Positions 1-12,719 of a stretch of 64,000 bases of DNA are shown in pieces. The DNA lies in assembly GCA_033002965.1 (NCBI GenBank), contig JAURVB010014501.1:1-64000 (forward strand). The letters run 5' to 3'. This DNA is from Piper betle. Lineage: Eukaryota; Streptophyta; Magnoliopsida; Piperales; Piperaceae. Numbering within the stretch: position 1 is the stretch's first letter; the number at the start of each line of letters is the position of its first letter. The notes under the pieces are model-generated. The model saw only the letters and a list, made by a program, of their open reading frames with translations, was not told the DNA's origin and did no database searches. A program made the translations under genes and the position numbers.

Positions 1-2399
1 ACCATTAGTTAGTAAATATTTTGATGAATCATATGTATCCAAGTTAGGCGTGTTAATTAACATATTTAGATGTTATACTTAATTTCAAACATAAATTTAA
101 GACGACTTGGAGTCGACACTGAGTTGACTCGACACTATGGCATGCCTATATGAGTCCAAGTTTCAAGTTTTTAAGATTATATGAGTTTTATTTCATGTTT
201 ATCGTAAAAAATCTCGGAATTAACTTTGGTTTGTGGTTAATTCTCGAGTCAAATTTTCATGGGTGATCCTTATATTGATAAAGCTCGATGGCACAGTCGC
301 TATTAAATTCATGAATTTCTTATAATTTATTTAAATTAAAAATTGAAGATAATTTGAATTATATATTTGTTTATTTGAGGCTTGGGAGAAAATGTATACT
401 TTTTTTACAATATTTTTTTCTTTGTTTTGAAAATTTATTATAAGTAACTCATAGGGACTGCGTCTCCAATATATAATTTTTCAAATCGAGTCAAAATTTT
501 AAGTTTTTAAATTATGATTTATATAATATTAAATTTTTGTTTGATTAAAAATATTTCACTATGCAGACATCAATTAATGAAATGGACAATGCTTCAATTT
601 GTTAAAATATAAGTGTTGTCTTGGGTTGGCTTTAACGAGAAAGAGCAAAATAAATGACCTAATTTTAATTGAGATTGCTTAGTATCCACGATAGAATATC
701 AGCAAAATGCAAATCTAGCTACTAATCTTGATCACATGATTATATAATTTTTTATTCGGAGAAAATTATCCTCATAATCTAACTATCCTTGTAATCTAAA
801 GGCTTACATTAAGTTTAATTAAAACAACACATGGGAGTATCAACCATTGCTGATATTAATTTTATCATGTTAAGTTAGGGCTTGTGAGTATACTTCCGAT
901 CACAAGCCCAAGTCGAACAACAATTAAGGAAAAACTTCTAATCACTATAAATACTTTATCATTTGTAATTATATGCATTCTACATCATGATTCACATCCC
1001 GATTAATTTCTGATAAAGGATAAAATAGAGGAAAAAGAAGAAGAAGAAAAAAGAGTAATTTTAATATCAATTTACTTGTCCCCATCTTTTGGTCAATTTA
1101 TGCATTCCCACTAAAAACTTCAAGAAATTATCACCTAGTATATTTTGCCCTCCAAAACTACTAAACCCCCTACTTATAATCAAAATCAGTAAAAATATCT
1201 AGATTAAGCAAACTAAAAGGGCTCAAAGTATGTTTATCAACCTCTATATACATATGGAACTTAGGTTCTTCATCTGATATTAGTTGATTGCTTTAACATA
1301 GTTATAGTCTATTCACTTTCCTTCTATATATTCACACTTTCTTTCATCTTTAACCTCTTTTCAAATTTAAAATCAACTATACATCTACAAACAGTGTTGC
1401 AAACAGCTTGTGAATGATCTTGAAAGCTGAAATATAATTAGCAATAACTTGTGGCATTAGTTAAGCTGAAAATACATTAAAAGTTAAGCAATACTTACTA
1501 TAAATCACAAGATTAATTTGAAAGGATGCTTGGTAATCACACAGTGCCCCATCTCACTATGATTGGTCTAATTCAAATTAGTTTTAAATACCGTATCAAT
1601 TTATACGCCTAAGTTATGATAAATTAACGTGTGAGGGATATTTAGTTCAACCGGGTTGAAATGGTTCGATCGGATTTGCTAATCCCACTTGTGCCTGCTC
1701 ACCATGATTGACTTTATTTAAAATTTTAAATACTTTACTGGATTTATAAACAATACAAGCTATATTTTATTCAATAAAGAGAAACTGGGTTTAATTGAAT
1801 TTTAAAATTATAAGTAAAATGATATATTATACAATGATAATTTTTTTGTGACCAATATTTAATCAAATGCTAGTTAAAATATCATGATTTTCATAAAAAG
1901 AAACTAAGATTTGGAGATGTTAGAAATTATGAATTACTAATTGTTGTACCTTTTCTAAATGTGTTACCTTTCATTATAGTAATTGATACCTCCTCACACA
2001 CACACACACACATATATTATATATTATATATTCTGACGATCTTAGTTTAACCTGTAAAATTTGGTAATTTTTGATTAGTGATTTCATTCAAATTGGAGGT
2101 TGCAAGCTATGAATCCTAATTAAATAGGTGAATCTTTGAGAGAAAATTTAAATTAAAAAATTAAGTACAAATTAAAGTAATACAAAAAAACCCTAACACC
2201 CCGGGTAAGAATGGCTGGTGGGAGATAACATTTAAAGTTATAATTTAATATTTTTTTAAAAAATAATTAACCAAATTAAAAATATATAATTTATTTTTTA
2301 ATTTGTATTACTTGAGCCAAGTGAATAAGCAGAACCATTTTTCCCCCTCCCAACCATATATGAATTGTGATAATTTTGCCCAACCGACCAACCTCTTGT
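1..2399. other. AT-rich intergenic region
   Basis: No coding segment was recognised on either strand. The stretch is strongly AT-rich and holds a compound (CA)n/(TA)-rich microsatellite at about 1995-2032. It ends at the promoter of the small MGNC gene. Confidence 0.6.
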
Positions 2400-2406
2400 T
2401 ATAAAT
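2400..2406 (+). promoter_or_regulatory. Probable TATA box of the MGNC gene
   Basis: The heptamer TATAAAT lies 53 bases before the ATG at 2459. This suits a short 5' leader, although the transcription start cannot be seen directly. Confidence 0.5.
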
Positions 2407-2458
2407 CCCACCGCTCTCTTCCTTTAGCAGCTTACTTGTTGCTTCTCGTCGCGGCAAA

Positions 2459-2782
2459 ATGGGGAACTGCCTTGTTAGGCTAGATGGTGATGACCCAAAT
2501 GGTGTTCTGATGGGAATTTCCAGAAACAAGGCTTTGGTGAAGGAGAGTGAGGAGGAGGAGGGGCTGCTGGGGGAGGAGAAGAAGAGGAAGAGCTCAAGAA
2601 CAGAGGTGAAGATCAAGATCAGCAAGAAGCAGCTTAAGGATATGTTGGAAAGAGCACAGTTGGAGAACATGTCTTTGGATACGCTCCTCACCCACATCAT
2701 GAAGGCCGAGGGGAGGGAGATTAAGCTCCGGCGACGCGGGTCGTGGTCGCCGTCGCTGCAGAGCATACCGGAGGTGGATTGA
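2459..2782 (+). CDS. Small plant protein with N-myristoylation-type MGNC start
   Basis: This single-exon gene encodes 107 residues. The N-terminus Met-Gly-Asn-Cys is the classic context for N-myristoylation at Gly2 and possible palmitoylation at Cys4, so plasma-membrane anchoring is likely (inference). The middle has an acidic cluster (about residues 30-38), then a basic run. A conserved-looking block follows at about residues 50-80 (VKIKISKKQLKDMLERAQ...), and the tail is basic and Ser/Pro-rich, with RRRGSWSP near residue 91. Short plant proteins with MGNC starts and a VKI+K...QL motif form an uncharacterised group; I cannot assign a biochemical role and am not sure it belongs to the PADRE/DUF4228 family. 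The start is supported by the TATAAAT 53 bases upstream, and the frame is open to a TGA with no sign of damage. Confidence 0.75.
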   Translation: MGNCLVRLDGDDPNGVLMGISRNKALVKESEEEEGLLGEEKKRKSSRTEVKIKISKKQLKDMLERAQLENMSLDTLLTHIMKAEGREIKLRRRGSWSPSLQSIPEVD

Positions 2783-4636
2783 GCGAATTGCCTCCTACCG
2801 GAGCTCCATTTTGTGTAAATACAATGAGTCTATTTAATTTGAGTATTTGTGTGCATCTTTGTCTGACGTGATTTCTTATTTATCTCGACTCTTGTTATGT
2901 TTTTTTTGTTTCAGATCTATTGAAAAAGTTTGGATATAAGGTTATTTGATTCGTGTGGATAGGCATAAAGATTGTTGGTGTTTGTGGGGCTTGCTTACTT
3001 GCACCTTTGCAGTCCCTTTAAGTCTTGCAATAAGTTGTGCCGGATGTGTCTTGCTGTTTTTGAGGGGATAGTGTCACATCCAAGCTTATATTTTCATCAT
3101 CTTGATTTGGATTTTGCTAAGAAGTATGCCCATGTTTCTATATTTTCCCATTTTAAGGCGGACAAAGGAAGAGGATGGGTGTCAAAGAAAGGTCGGCTAT
3201 GAAAAATTTTATCATTCATCATTACATATATCCTAATTTAAAATATAGACCCTTAACATCCTTCTAGCATCGGATGGAATTAGAGGAAGACGAAGATTGT
3301 ATGCCAATGGTTTACAATTGATTACCGATAATTGCATCGTTTATTTAAAACCCAAGTTGTCAAGAACACGCCGATAAACTCGGGAATTAAAGAAACATTT
3401 CTTTTATAAAGGAAAAATATGATAAAGAAAAAATCTACATCTTAGTAGAAATTAGTCGACTAGCCAAGACATTGCTCACTATGTATTTTGTGTTTAAAAC
3501 TTCCACTAATTTATTTTATTTTAATTTTTAATAAACAATGAAAACATCAATAGGAAACTCCGTCAATATTTTTGTATTGTTGGTTTTAAGCCCGGACAGA
3601 GGAGAAGAGTTGGCATTATAAAGGGTATTTGACAATCTAAAATTTGTTCTTTTTGTAATTGTATAGATTTTAGTTTAGAATTTATGCCTTCAGCACGCTT
3701 TGGGTATCATGTAGACGAAGAAAACGAAAAATGAAAACATTAATAGCGGTATAAACAAAATCTACCTTTACTTTTTTCATAGGTTACCGTTACATTTCGA
3801 AGTGGCATATTAAAGACTTTTAGTTAGAATTTATTTTCTTATGTATAATGTATATGTTTGTTTTGTATTATTTTATTTTATTTTTTATTTTATCAACTAT
3901 ACATATTTATATGTGTGTGTTTGTGCGGAAACTCCTAGTCTTATTACAACCATTGGATTTTATAGAAAGGCACAAATACTATAATGTGATCCTTGTTTCT
4001 TCTCTATCACAAACTCTTACATCTTCCAAATCCTTTAAATTATAATTTTAAATATTATACCGTATCATCGAGTTCTATTTGATAATGCCGGGTACTGCTT
4101 TATTTTTTACTCTTTGAAGTTCTCTTAAATCCCAGCTTTGTTCTAAAAAATCACAATAGTTTAAATAGTATTTCATTAAATATGGATGATAATTATTTAA
4201 TAGAATATTTTATTTATAATTTTAAAATTGGCTTGAAATCCAATTTAGCCCCATGGATGAACGAAATATATTCTATACTAAATGTAAATTCATAATCGGT
4301 ACAGTATTTAAAACTATGCAGTTGACCACTATCTAACCATTCCCATCAAGGGGAGCTTTATTTTTTTCCAGGGTCAAGCAGGCCTTGCCCACAATAAAAT
4401 TCTCCATTAAATCGGTCCTCTATTGGATATTTTTTTACTAATTTCTAGCCTTTCCTAACCAAATTTTTCTTGCCATCATTTACAATTCTCCTTCTTCCTG
4501 CAAGATTAAAACAAAGCCCGGCACAGGAATAAACAGTCACAATTGAGAGTCGATGAAGGTAGCTAGCTTGGCTGAGAGGAAGGTCACTGTAGGGGGACAG
4601 TCCCGTTCATGGGATGCGGCTGAGAAAAATTTTTGT
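2783..4636. other. Intergenic region, no gene recognised
   Basis: The 3' flank of the MGNC gene. Short open frames at 2972-3202 and 3848-4045 have AT-rich composition and no recognisable motif, so I regard them as chance. Confidence 0.5.
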
Positions 4637-5150
4637 CATATATATATATATATATATATAGGGTTGCTACAATGCGCTGCAGCCTTTTTACAGCGCACGG
4701 CTTGTAGGCCGTTGGATGAAAATCCAATAGCCTACGGGCCTCAAATCCACAGCCTCATCCGCCGACCTGCCTAACCTGTTCGACTTGCCAGCACGCCCGA
4801 ACCCGTCGCCCGCCCGACAGTGCCGCCCGCCCGAACCCGCCCGCGGCTTGGGGGGCGGGTAGGGGTCGCCGCTGCTTGGGGCTGGCAGGCGGGCCGCGGC
4901 GGGGTGGTGGGGTGGTGGGGTGGTGGGGTTGGTCAGTCGCGGTGGGGGGCCGGGCGCAGGGCCGTGGGCGGGGTTGGGCAGGTGGTGCTTGCCAGGGAAG
5001 CCGCGGCGGGGAAGGTCAGTCGCAGGGCGACGGCGGGGTTGGGCGGGTGACATTGGGCGGGCGGCGGATTCGGGCGTGTGGGCAGTCAGACGAGTTAGGC
5101 GGGTCGAACTGGCTGGACTGTGGACTTGAGGCCTGTGGGCCGTACATTAC
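4637..5150. repeat. (TA)n followed by a GC-rich repeat fragment
   Basis: A (TA)n microsatellite at about 4637-4660 runs straight into a segment that becomes extremely GC-rich (about 4750-5120) in an otherwise AT-rich neighbourhood. Near its start the segment has an imperfect inverted repeat (GTAGGCCGTTGGAT ... ATCCAATAGCCTAC, about 4706-4735). A similar GGCCGTTGGAT palindrome opens the GC-rich insert at 43.1 kb. The open frames inside are simple Gly/Pro/Arg-rich translations and are not credible genes. Confidence 0.5.
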
Positions 5151-6400
5151 AAATTATACAACTTTTATTGGAGGATATTTTTTTATATTAATAAGTGGTG
5201 GGAGAATTAGGTTAGTTACAAAAAAGTAAAAAAAAATATAACGGTAAAATTGTCATTGGGCTGGTTTTATAATAAGATAAAAATTTAAAACAATCCAACT
5301 CAAATAATATAAAATTAAAAAATATTATAAATAATTATATTTTAATATTATAAACATTAAAAAATTTATTTTCTTTCGTGTCAATGGCAAGGGTGGCCGG
5401 CCTCAGGGCAACCAAGGCTGAAAGGGAGCTTTTAATATCTAGGCAAACTAAAGGCACAGTGACAAAATTAAAAAATGTAAAACTATAAAAAAATAATAAT
5501 TGTTTTTTTCAAAATAGAAAATATAAGGCAAGCAAAGCATCACGACATCATAATAGGATTATTTAGATGAGTTTAATTGATTAATTAATAAAATATCTTA
5601 AACCTCGTCGGAGTGTTATAATTTAGAATTTTTTACCAAAGTAAAGAGGATATTTTTTTATTTTACCAAGTGATAGGATAATCAATGATATTGTTTAAAA
5701 TACCCTTACAGTGAGAGCTGATATTAGAAAAAATTTTTAGGTCAATACAATCTAACCCGAATGTCAATTGGCCGGATTGCAACCCTAATTTAGCCCAAAG
5801 GGCAATCAGATCTAGTTATACTCGGCTTCGGGAAGCCATGGGGTGGTCATGATCGTAATTACTTTTAGGACATGTTTACTCATTTGCCTCGTAATAAAAT
5901 TTTTCATTGAAATTGATCAAGATATAATTTTTATTTCAAGTATAACATTTTAATTTAGTTTATTTATAAACTAAATTAAAATTATTATGATTAAGTCAAT
6001 TCATATTTAAACTGATTAATATATATATAATACAAATTAAAAACAAATAGATATGACTCTCAAAGTATCTAAAAAAATTCTATTTTTTTATTTTACTACT
6101 TCTAAGTTCGATTAGTTATATTTCTCACGACTTTTTATTTATCTTTTTTATCAATATAAAAGATGATATATAAATTTCTTAATTTTTCGTGGCATATTAA
6201 AAAAGATGATATATAAATTTCTTAATTTTCCGTGGCATATTAAAAAAAGGAATATGAAATACTGACGTCATATGTGCATTCTGGAGTGGCGAAAAGTTTG
6301 ATTATTTTCTATTTTTCTTAACTCCGCGGGCCCCACGGCCGTAGGAGCCAGCTTATTGGAAGCTGGAGAAGGGTCCCACTCCGGCCACCAGCTTCCTTCT
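5151..6400. other. AT-rich intergenic region with one tandem duplication
   Basis: No gene recognised. A short tandem duplication of about 48 bases lies at about 6150-6246, just upstream of the GPI-anchored protein gene. Confidence 0.5.
6150..6246. repeat. Tandem duplication, two ~48-bp units
   Basis: Two adjacent copies of a unit containing AAAAGATGATATATAAATTT and TTCGTGGCATATTA / TCCGTGGCATATTA, differing at about one base. Probably a recent slippage or repair duplication about 0.2 kb upstream of the next gene's leader. Confidence 0.7.
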
Positions 6401-6412
6401 CACTCCTCATTC

Positions 6413-6508
6413 ATGGCGGCATCTCCTTCTTCCATCCATCCTTCCTCCACCGTTTCGGAGGTCGGAGGCCGTCCTTGGTCGGCCCGTGCGCACCCATTCC
6501 TCCCATAA
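6413..6508 (+). other. Upstream ORF in the leader of the GPI-protein gene
   Basis: An ATG at 6413 opens a 31-codon frame (MAASPSSIHP...RAHPFLP) closed by TAA at 6506-6508. The stop is 20 bases before the ATG at 6529 chosen for the main protein. If transcription starts upstream of 6413, this uORF could dampen translation. Whether the mRNA includes it is unknown. Confidence 0.4.
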
Positions 6509-6528
6509 CGGCTTGATTGCTGGTCGGA

Positions 6529-9500
6529 ATGAGGAGAAAGCAGCGTCCTTTCTTCTTCCCCAAGCTCCTCTTCTACTCCCTTGTCCACCTATACTGTAAT
6601 GAGCTCTTACCTCTTCAACGGTTGTTTTTTTTAGTGTTCTGCTACAATGCTTATTTGGGTTGTGGAAATTTTTCATTTTATCTGTATATTTTGGTGTTTT
6701 TCTTTTTTAATCGCACCTTTTTGTAGGTGGTTGAGTATTCTTTCCGGATGTGTTGTTTTGGCTGTGGTTTTGATGTGATTGCCCCCAAATTTGGTTATGT
6801 TAGCTGCACTTTCAGCTGACATTGGGCAGTTTACTAACTCAGATCTAAGCAATAGCTGGTGTATATATGCTTGTAGCTTTGTAGTTTGGAATTTTGTAGC
6901 AGCTGAGAGAATGTGTCCAAATGAATCAAAGATACGGTGGTTGAAGCGATGGGAGTTCTCAAATTGAAGAAATTTAAGCTAAATTTTGAAGTGTGCAAGT
7001 TATAATCTCTCTGGTCACCAGATTACCTGTGGTAGACTCTGAGTATATGGTTGGGGTTAAAATAGGCACGAACTTGAGAAACAAACTAGTGCTCTTTAAT
7101 TCGATAATTTTATCTAACTGGCACCATGGACGTCTGAAACCATGTAGCAAGGTTAATTTGATGTCATGGCATTTGGGGCACTGGCAGTTTTGAACTGAAT
7201 CAGAGAGTACCCCAACTCCATTGCCATAATTTAGTAAGGAAAAACAATGCCAAAGGAGATCATCCCATGCCGTGATAAACCAAATTTTGAGGAACTCGAT
7301 CTCTTGGGAGATGTTATTTTCTCTCAACTCCGAATCTTGAAGCTAATCTTTTTTTAATATAAGAAATACTATGAGGAAAACTTGATTTGTAGGCTGACAC
7401 CAAATTGGTGTCTTATCGTTCAAATTTGGTGGTAGAAGTGATGTTTCTCTTTCTCAATATATGGCAGAAATACGTGGTTGACTAATTGCTTGATTTTGAT
7501 TACTTATTGATTCCAACATTTTTGCCATTGTTGCAGGTATGCACGGAAGCCATTGGATGGCATGGGGCACTGTTACGAGTTTTGGCATTCACGGTAACCA
7601 AATTATAATGACTAGTTTGGAAGGAAAGAATAATACACTTTTGCCTTTCATATCACCAAACCAGGCTCCCCAACCATTCATTCCACTTGGCGCACCCCCA
7701 CCCCTGGCACCTTTTACTAATGATTCAGTGCCAAAATTATCAGGTTATGATTTCAAACATGCCAATCAATTGTGTCAAATGTTAATAAATTACTTGAAAT
7801 ATGCGTTCTTTTGGCTATTACCATGAGTGACACACCATTTTCCTCTTTGCAGGTCGCTGTATGTTTAATTTTTCTTCTTTAGACACTATGATTAACACTA
7901 CTGCGATTGATTGCTCAGCATTCTTTGCTCCTTTCCTAGCTAACGTGGTTTGTTGCCCTCAACTCCATGCTACTCTTACTATTCTTGCTGGACAATCTAG
8001 TAAAGATACAGGAAAGCTTGCCTTGGATATGACAAATGCGAATCATTGTTTAGCAGATGTCCAAGCTATCCTAGCAGGACGAGGGGCTAATAGCAAACTT
8101 AGACGGATATGTTATGTTGGTCCTTTAAATCTCACAGACGATTCATGTCCTATTAGTAGCGTGAATGAGTTTGAGAGTTTGATTGATACCACCCAGCTTC
8201 TTACAGCATGTAAAAAGGTGGATGCAGTAAATGAATGTTGCAGCCAGATTTGCCAGAACGAAATACGAGAAGCAGCAACAAAAATTGCGTTTAAAGTTGA
8301 AGATGTATCAAAACATAGTTATGGTGAGTCTGTTGAGCATCCACCAGTAATTGATGACTGCAAGTTGATTGTGCTCAGATGGTTGGCGAGTAAACTGGAT
8401 CCTCTTTCAGCAAACCAGGTTCTTCGACGAATTTCAAACTGCAATTTAAACAAAGGCAAGGAGTTATCTTTAGTTGCTGCTAGTTTCTTATATTTGTGTT
8501 CCATGATTGCTTTATAATTTCTTGCAAATTCTTTAATTCACTTGTGTGTCAAAGTGCAAACTCCCTGTAGATACTGCTCAACCTATGGCACTTTTCATAT
8601 CAGGCTTTAGGATGATGGTATACAACTAGGTACCTTTTCAAGTACTGGCACACCTTGATATCCTCTAACTTCTCTTTCCAACATGATAATAGCCATTGCC
8701 TTTTATACAATTTACAAATATAGCTTTTGAGGATGCTTTTTGTGATGCAAATGCTGTTCTTATTTCCAATGAAACATACTACATATTTGAGTTTTCTGAT
8801 CTTTCTAGTTGGGCATTGTGCAGTCTGTCCTTTGACATTTCCGGAAACCTCAAGTGTTGCGAGATACTGTGAAAATGGAGTTGAAAATAAAACAGCGTGC
8901 TGCATTGCTTTGGGGAGTTATGTATCCCACATACAACAGCAAAGTTTTATTACCAATATACAAGCTTTGCATTGTGCTGCTTCACTTGGTTCCAAGTTGC
9001 AGAGAGCAAATGTTACAAAAAATGTATATGATCTTTGTCATATTACACTCAAGGACTTCTCTCTCCAAGGTAGATGATGTTAAAATCCTTGATATATCTG
9101 ATGATTTCTTTTATAAATTGAATCTATTTTATTTGGAAGTGTACTAATACAGCTTTTGCTTTATCTTTCCTTGGGTGGAAAAAATATGCCCCAGTTGGAT
9201 CACAAGGTAATTTCTCCTTTGGCTTCTATCAAGTCATTTTATTATATGTCATAACTAGTTTCCCAGAAGAAAAGCGTTTGACTGATATTATATACTATGT
9301 TTTAGAATCTGGATGCCTCCTTCCAAGTTTGCCATCTGATGCAACTTTCGATCGGACATCAGGGATCGGCTTCACCTGTGACCTTAATGATAATATAGCT
9401 GCTCCTTGGTCTCCAGCATCTGAACAAGGAACACTGTCATTCTGCAACAAGAGTATGTGTAATGTTCTCATATCCGCAGCTCTACATAAAACTGTGGAGG

Positions 9501-10008
9501 CTTTTTAGCTTATATAAATCCTTACATTCTTAATTTTTCATCTTTCATGTAATTCGTGTCTGTCCATTGTCATCCAAATTTTGAACATATTGTGTGCACC
9601 TATTTGCAATGTTTCCTTGAAAATGATTTCTGAAGGGAATGGCTTCAATTAACTGGGTATATAGTAGTTGTATCTATTGCATAAAAGTTCATATTATCTG
9701 AAATGCTACGCTCTGTGCAAATGAGGTGGCTGTTCTTCTTTTTTGTGCGTTTTTGCTATAACTTAAATTCTTTACCATGACACCTGTTTTAATGTATTGC
9801 AGCTATTAAGTTGCCAGCCCTTCCAGCAAATACATCAGACAATTTTGGTAACATGTCTATTTTCCTGTTCGTTTTATTGCTTTTATGGGTGTTGCATCAT
9901 CCTTTAACTGTAATTTTGTGCTCCTCTTCAGATCCAAAGCGGGAATACATGAAGCTGTACGCTGTCCTTGCTTCTGCTATCACAACACTGATGTTTACTA
10001 TGGAATAG
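6529..10008 (+). CDS. GPI-anchored protein, At1g61900-like, eight exons
   Basis: Exons inferred from splice sites and phase: 6529-6595, 7537-7743, 7853-8455, 8824-9069, 9195-9206, 9306-9452, 9803-9847 and 9932-10008. They total 1404 nt, or 467 residues. The protein matches what I know of the uncharacterised Arabidopsis GPI-anchored protein At1g61900 (SPARK-type Cys-rich extracellular domain). It has a short hydrophobic N-terminus, a Pro-rich linker (about residues 60-85), and a Cys-rich core with FAPFLANVVCCPQ, NECCSQICQN and LRWLASKLDP. After these come ENKTACCIALGSYVSH, ESGCLLPSLPSDA, TCDLNDNIAAPW and a C-terminal hydrophobic tail suited to GPI attachment. It is expected at the outer face of the plasma membrane; its ligand is unknown. 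Intron 3 has a GC donor and exon 5 is only 12 nt. No frameshift was seen. Exon 1 is the least certain part: its donor (T|GTAATG) was chosen because it preserves phase. Confidence 0.85.
8456..8823 (+). other. GC-AG intron 3 of the GPI-protein gene
   Basis: The conserved reading ...SNCNLNK|VCPL requires the exon to end at 8455 (AAAG) with donor GCAAGG and acceptor GTGCAG at 8818-8823. GC donors are a known minor class, normally with a strong AG|GCAAG context as here. No GT donor nearby preserves both homology and phase. Confidence 0.75.
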
Positions 10009-11690
10009 TGCGTGAAACTGCACTTTGTCCATTGTAGATAACAAGCAAGGTTTCAGACTAAGCATTTCAACCCCAGGCATATGCAGGCAATCTCTGTAGC
10101 TATATAGTTTTTTTTACCTTCTCGTTTCTTTTCTTTTCTTAATAGAGCTAATGACCAAAGCTGATTTCCCCAATAATTGTTGTATAAGCATATTTACTGG
10201 AAGTTGTGTTTCTGTCAATTTTTTTTTCAAATGAAATTGGTGTTGTGAGTTGTAATATTCAACTGTTGTAAATTTGATCAATGACTCGTTATTATGGCTT
10301 TCGCAGATGCAATGTTTATGGTTTCAACCACACTCTCTAAACCATTGGCCAAACCATATACGGTGAACATCCACTACCTCAGTAAGTATTGGATGTGAGA
10401 CTAACGTGAGGGGATCTTGCATTAACATCATGCAAACTTCGTCATTGAAATTATATTCTATAGCTCTTGATCCAATATCCACTTGGGTTTCTTCGAGCAC
10501 TCTACCCAAAGATACAATGACTATACAAGGAATAAGAGTATCGGTAATAAATTCTTTCTCAACTTGTTTGCTAGATCTGACATATGCACAATTTGTAATA
10601 AAAATCTTCTCTTTAGATAAAAAATAAAAATAACAGTAGTTTTAGATAGAAGAGGAAGAAGAGAGGTGTTTATAAAATTTTTCTATACATTAAAATGATG
10701 AGGGAATGAGTTTTTATATAAAAAACATTGAAGTGGAGTAAAAAGAATGGTTAAAATAAAACACTCTTTAACCTGAAGAGTAGAGTCTGTAGAGAAAAGG
10801 GTGCATGCGACTTCATGGTTTGACATGAAGTGTTACTTCCCCTTCTCACTATTCTTCCTTCTCATTTTTTTTAAAACGTCCATTATTCCCTGCCAATGTT
10901 TTTTTCTTTTTATAAAGAACTTTAAGTCAAAATGATAAATATGGGCAACTATTTACTATGTTTTTCAAAGATATGTGTAAATCCCTAAAAATAATTAGAT
11001 TATTTTAATATTTAGTTTTATATAGTAATATTTGGCTCATTGATCGGAATAGGCGGGTCGTTACAACTAGGTGTATTCTAGACTTGGAATTTATTCCTAA
11101 TTGACGTGCATACATCTCAGAAAAGTTAAAGTGAATATAGTCTTGAACTTCAACAATATTAGCCAAGATTTTTAATATATCGAACACATAGCACATATTC
11201 CGATCATGGGTTAAATAGGGGTTACACTAATCCAGCCATTCACCCTTACCTTTTAATTTTACACCATTTAAGAGATTAGCTCAATCTTCATCAATAACCG
11301 GCCTCGTTATTGTACTTCATAAGTAAGCTCTCCAAGGGTATTTTGCATCTCAATACCATGTCATGTTAACTTTGAATCTCATTAAGATATAATCAACGTC
11401 ATTTTGTTTACAGTTTAACACTCATCATCGGAATGAGCCACATTTAAAGTGTTCTCCCAATCACTCATTCAGCTTATTCTTACTCATTGAATTTGTTTGA
11501 ATTTGTTTCGTAAGATCTCTAATCATTCAGATTAGGTTGCCATTGATAATGACTTATTTATAGGCTTTACAGTCATTTCCCTCGATGAACTAAGAATTAT
11601 GTTTTATTCAATCCTTTAATAAATTGATCTATTGAGTTTTCACCGGTCTTGCCACAGCTCAAGGTGATCACTAGGTTACCAAACGAGCAA
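10009..11690. other. Intergenic region downstream of the GPI-protein gene
   Basis: Contains the 3' UTR (from 10009) and AT-rich sequence. Small open frames such as 10324-10509 (minus) and 11005-11196 (minus) have no recognisable motif. No gene called. Confidence 0.5.
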
Positions 11691-12080
11691 GCTGGCCGGC
11701 TCAACTTGTGCTCGAACTTGACTCGAATAGTTCGAAATTTTATTTGAACTCGTCTCGAGATCGAACTAGTTTTCAACATATATGCTCGAAATTGACTCGA
11801 ACATTTTTTATGGTATTTGAGTTCGATTCGAGCTTGAAGATAATTAAACTGTTTAATTTTGACGAACTCGAAATCAGCTCGTTTGTGAGCTTGAAACCAG
11901 CTCGTTCGTAAGCTTGAAATCGGTTTGATTATAAAGTCAAAAATATCTCACTTAAAAAATGCAGTTAGCATAGATTGAACACAACCTCCAAGTCTTCAAT
12001 TTGAAAACCTCTCGTTTAAGTTCTCTCACTATTTTATTATTATGTTGTATATAAATAAATATAACTAGTGACAATTAAAC

Positions 12081-12119
<39 letters not shown>

Positions 12120-12430
12120 CTATCTTAATCGGAGGTAAATAATGTTTGTGCCTTAAACTTTAATATGAATCGTTCAATTACAATGATGACCCAAATTTGA
12201 TAAAAAATAAAAAATAAAACAAAACATCCCCACTACCACCGTAATTTAGTATTAGTTAATAATAATATTTATTTATAATTTTAAATATATTTTTAGTAGA
12301 TAAGTGATATTGTGTATATTATTATATTATTTTATTGAGTCGAGTCTAATACTGTCTTGCTCAAACTCGACTCATAGGATTCGAGTTTAAACTTGAGCAT
12401 TTAAATGTCGAATCGAGCCTAGCTAAATAC
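11690..12430. repeat. CTCGAA/TTCGAG-rich degenerate repeat element
   Basis: A stretch saturated with GCTCGAACTTGACTCGAA-type words at both ends (about 11700-11930 and 12335-12415). Between them lie AT-rich sequence and a (TA)16 tract at about 12083-12114. The end words are roughly mutually inverted, which suggests a small non-autonomous DNA transposon or low-complexity expansion. No coding capacity. Confidence 0.45.
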
Positions 12431-12719
12431 TAAATAATCATAAGTTGGCTCACTCAATTAATAACCCACCACGCACCAAAGATTTATCATCTCCTAAGTA
12501 AGGAGAAAATAAATGACAACATAGGGTTCATCGCCGGGAGCTCGTTTATTCTCATGAACGAAGATAGAACTGTGATGTTCAGTCCTTTCTTTAAAAGGAG
12601 GATAGATCTGATGGAGTGGTTGGATTTTTGGACTGATTTGATCGAAATTTCTGTCTCTTCATGAGACGTAGGATAGTTGGTCTTTGGCGGCAACACTGCC
12701 GGCTTGGAGATGTTCCTTT

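Noticed and set aside
2972..3202. 76-residue open frame downstream of the MGNC gene
   Set aside because: AT-rich, no motif, no promoter; consistent with chance.
4688..5229. Several overlapping Gly/Arg/Pro-rich open frames on both strands
   Set aside because: Low-complexity GC-rich sequence is open in many frames by chance; no motif and no exon context.
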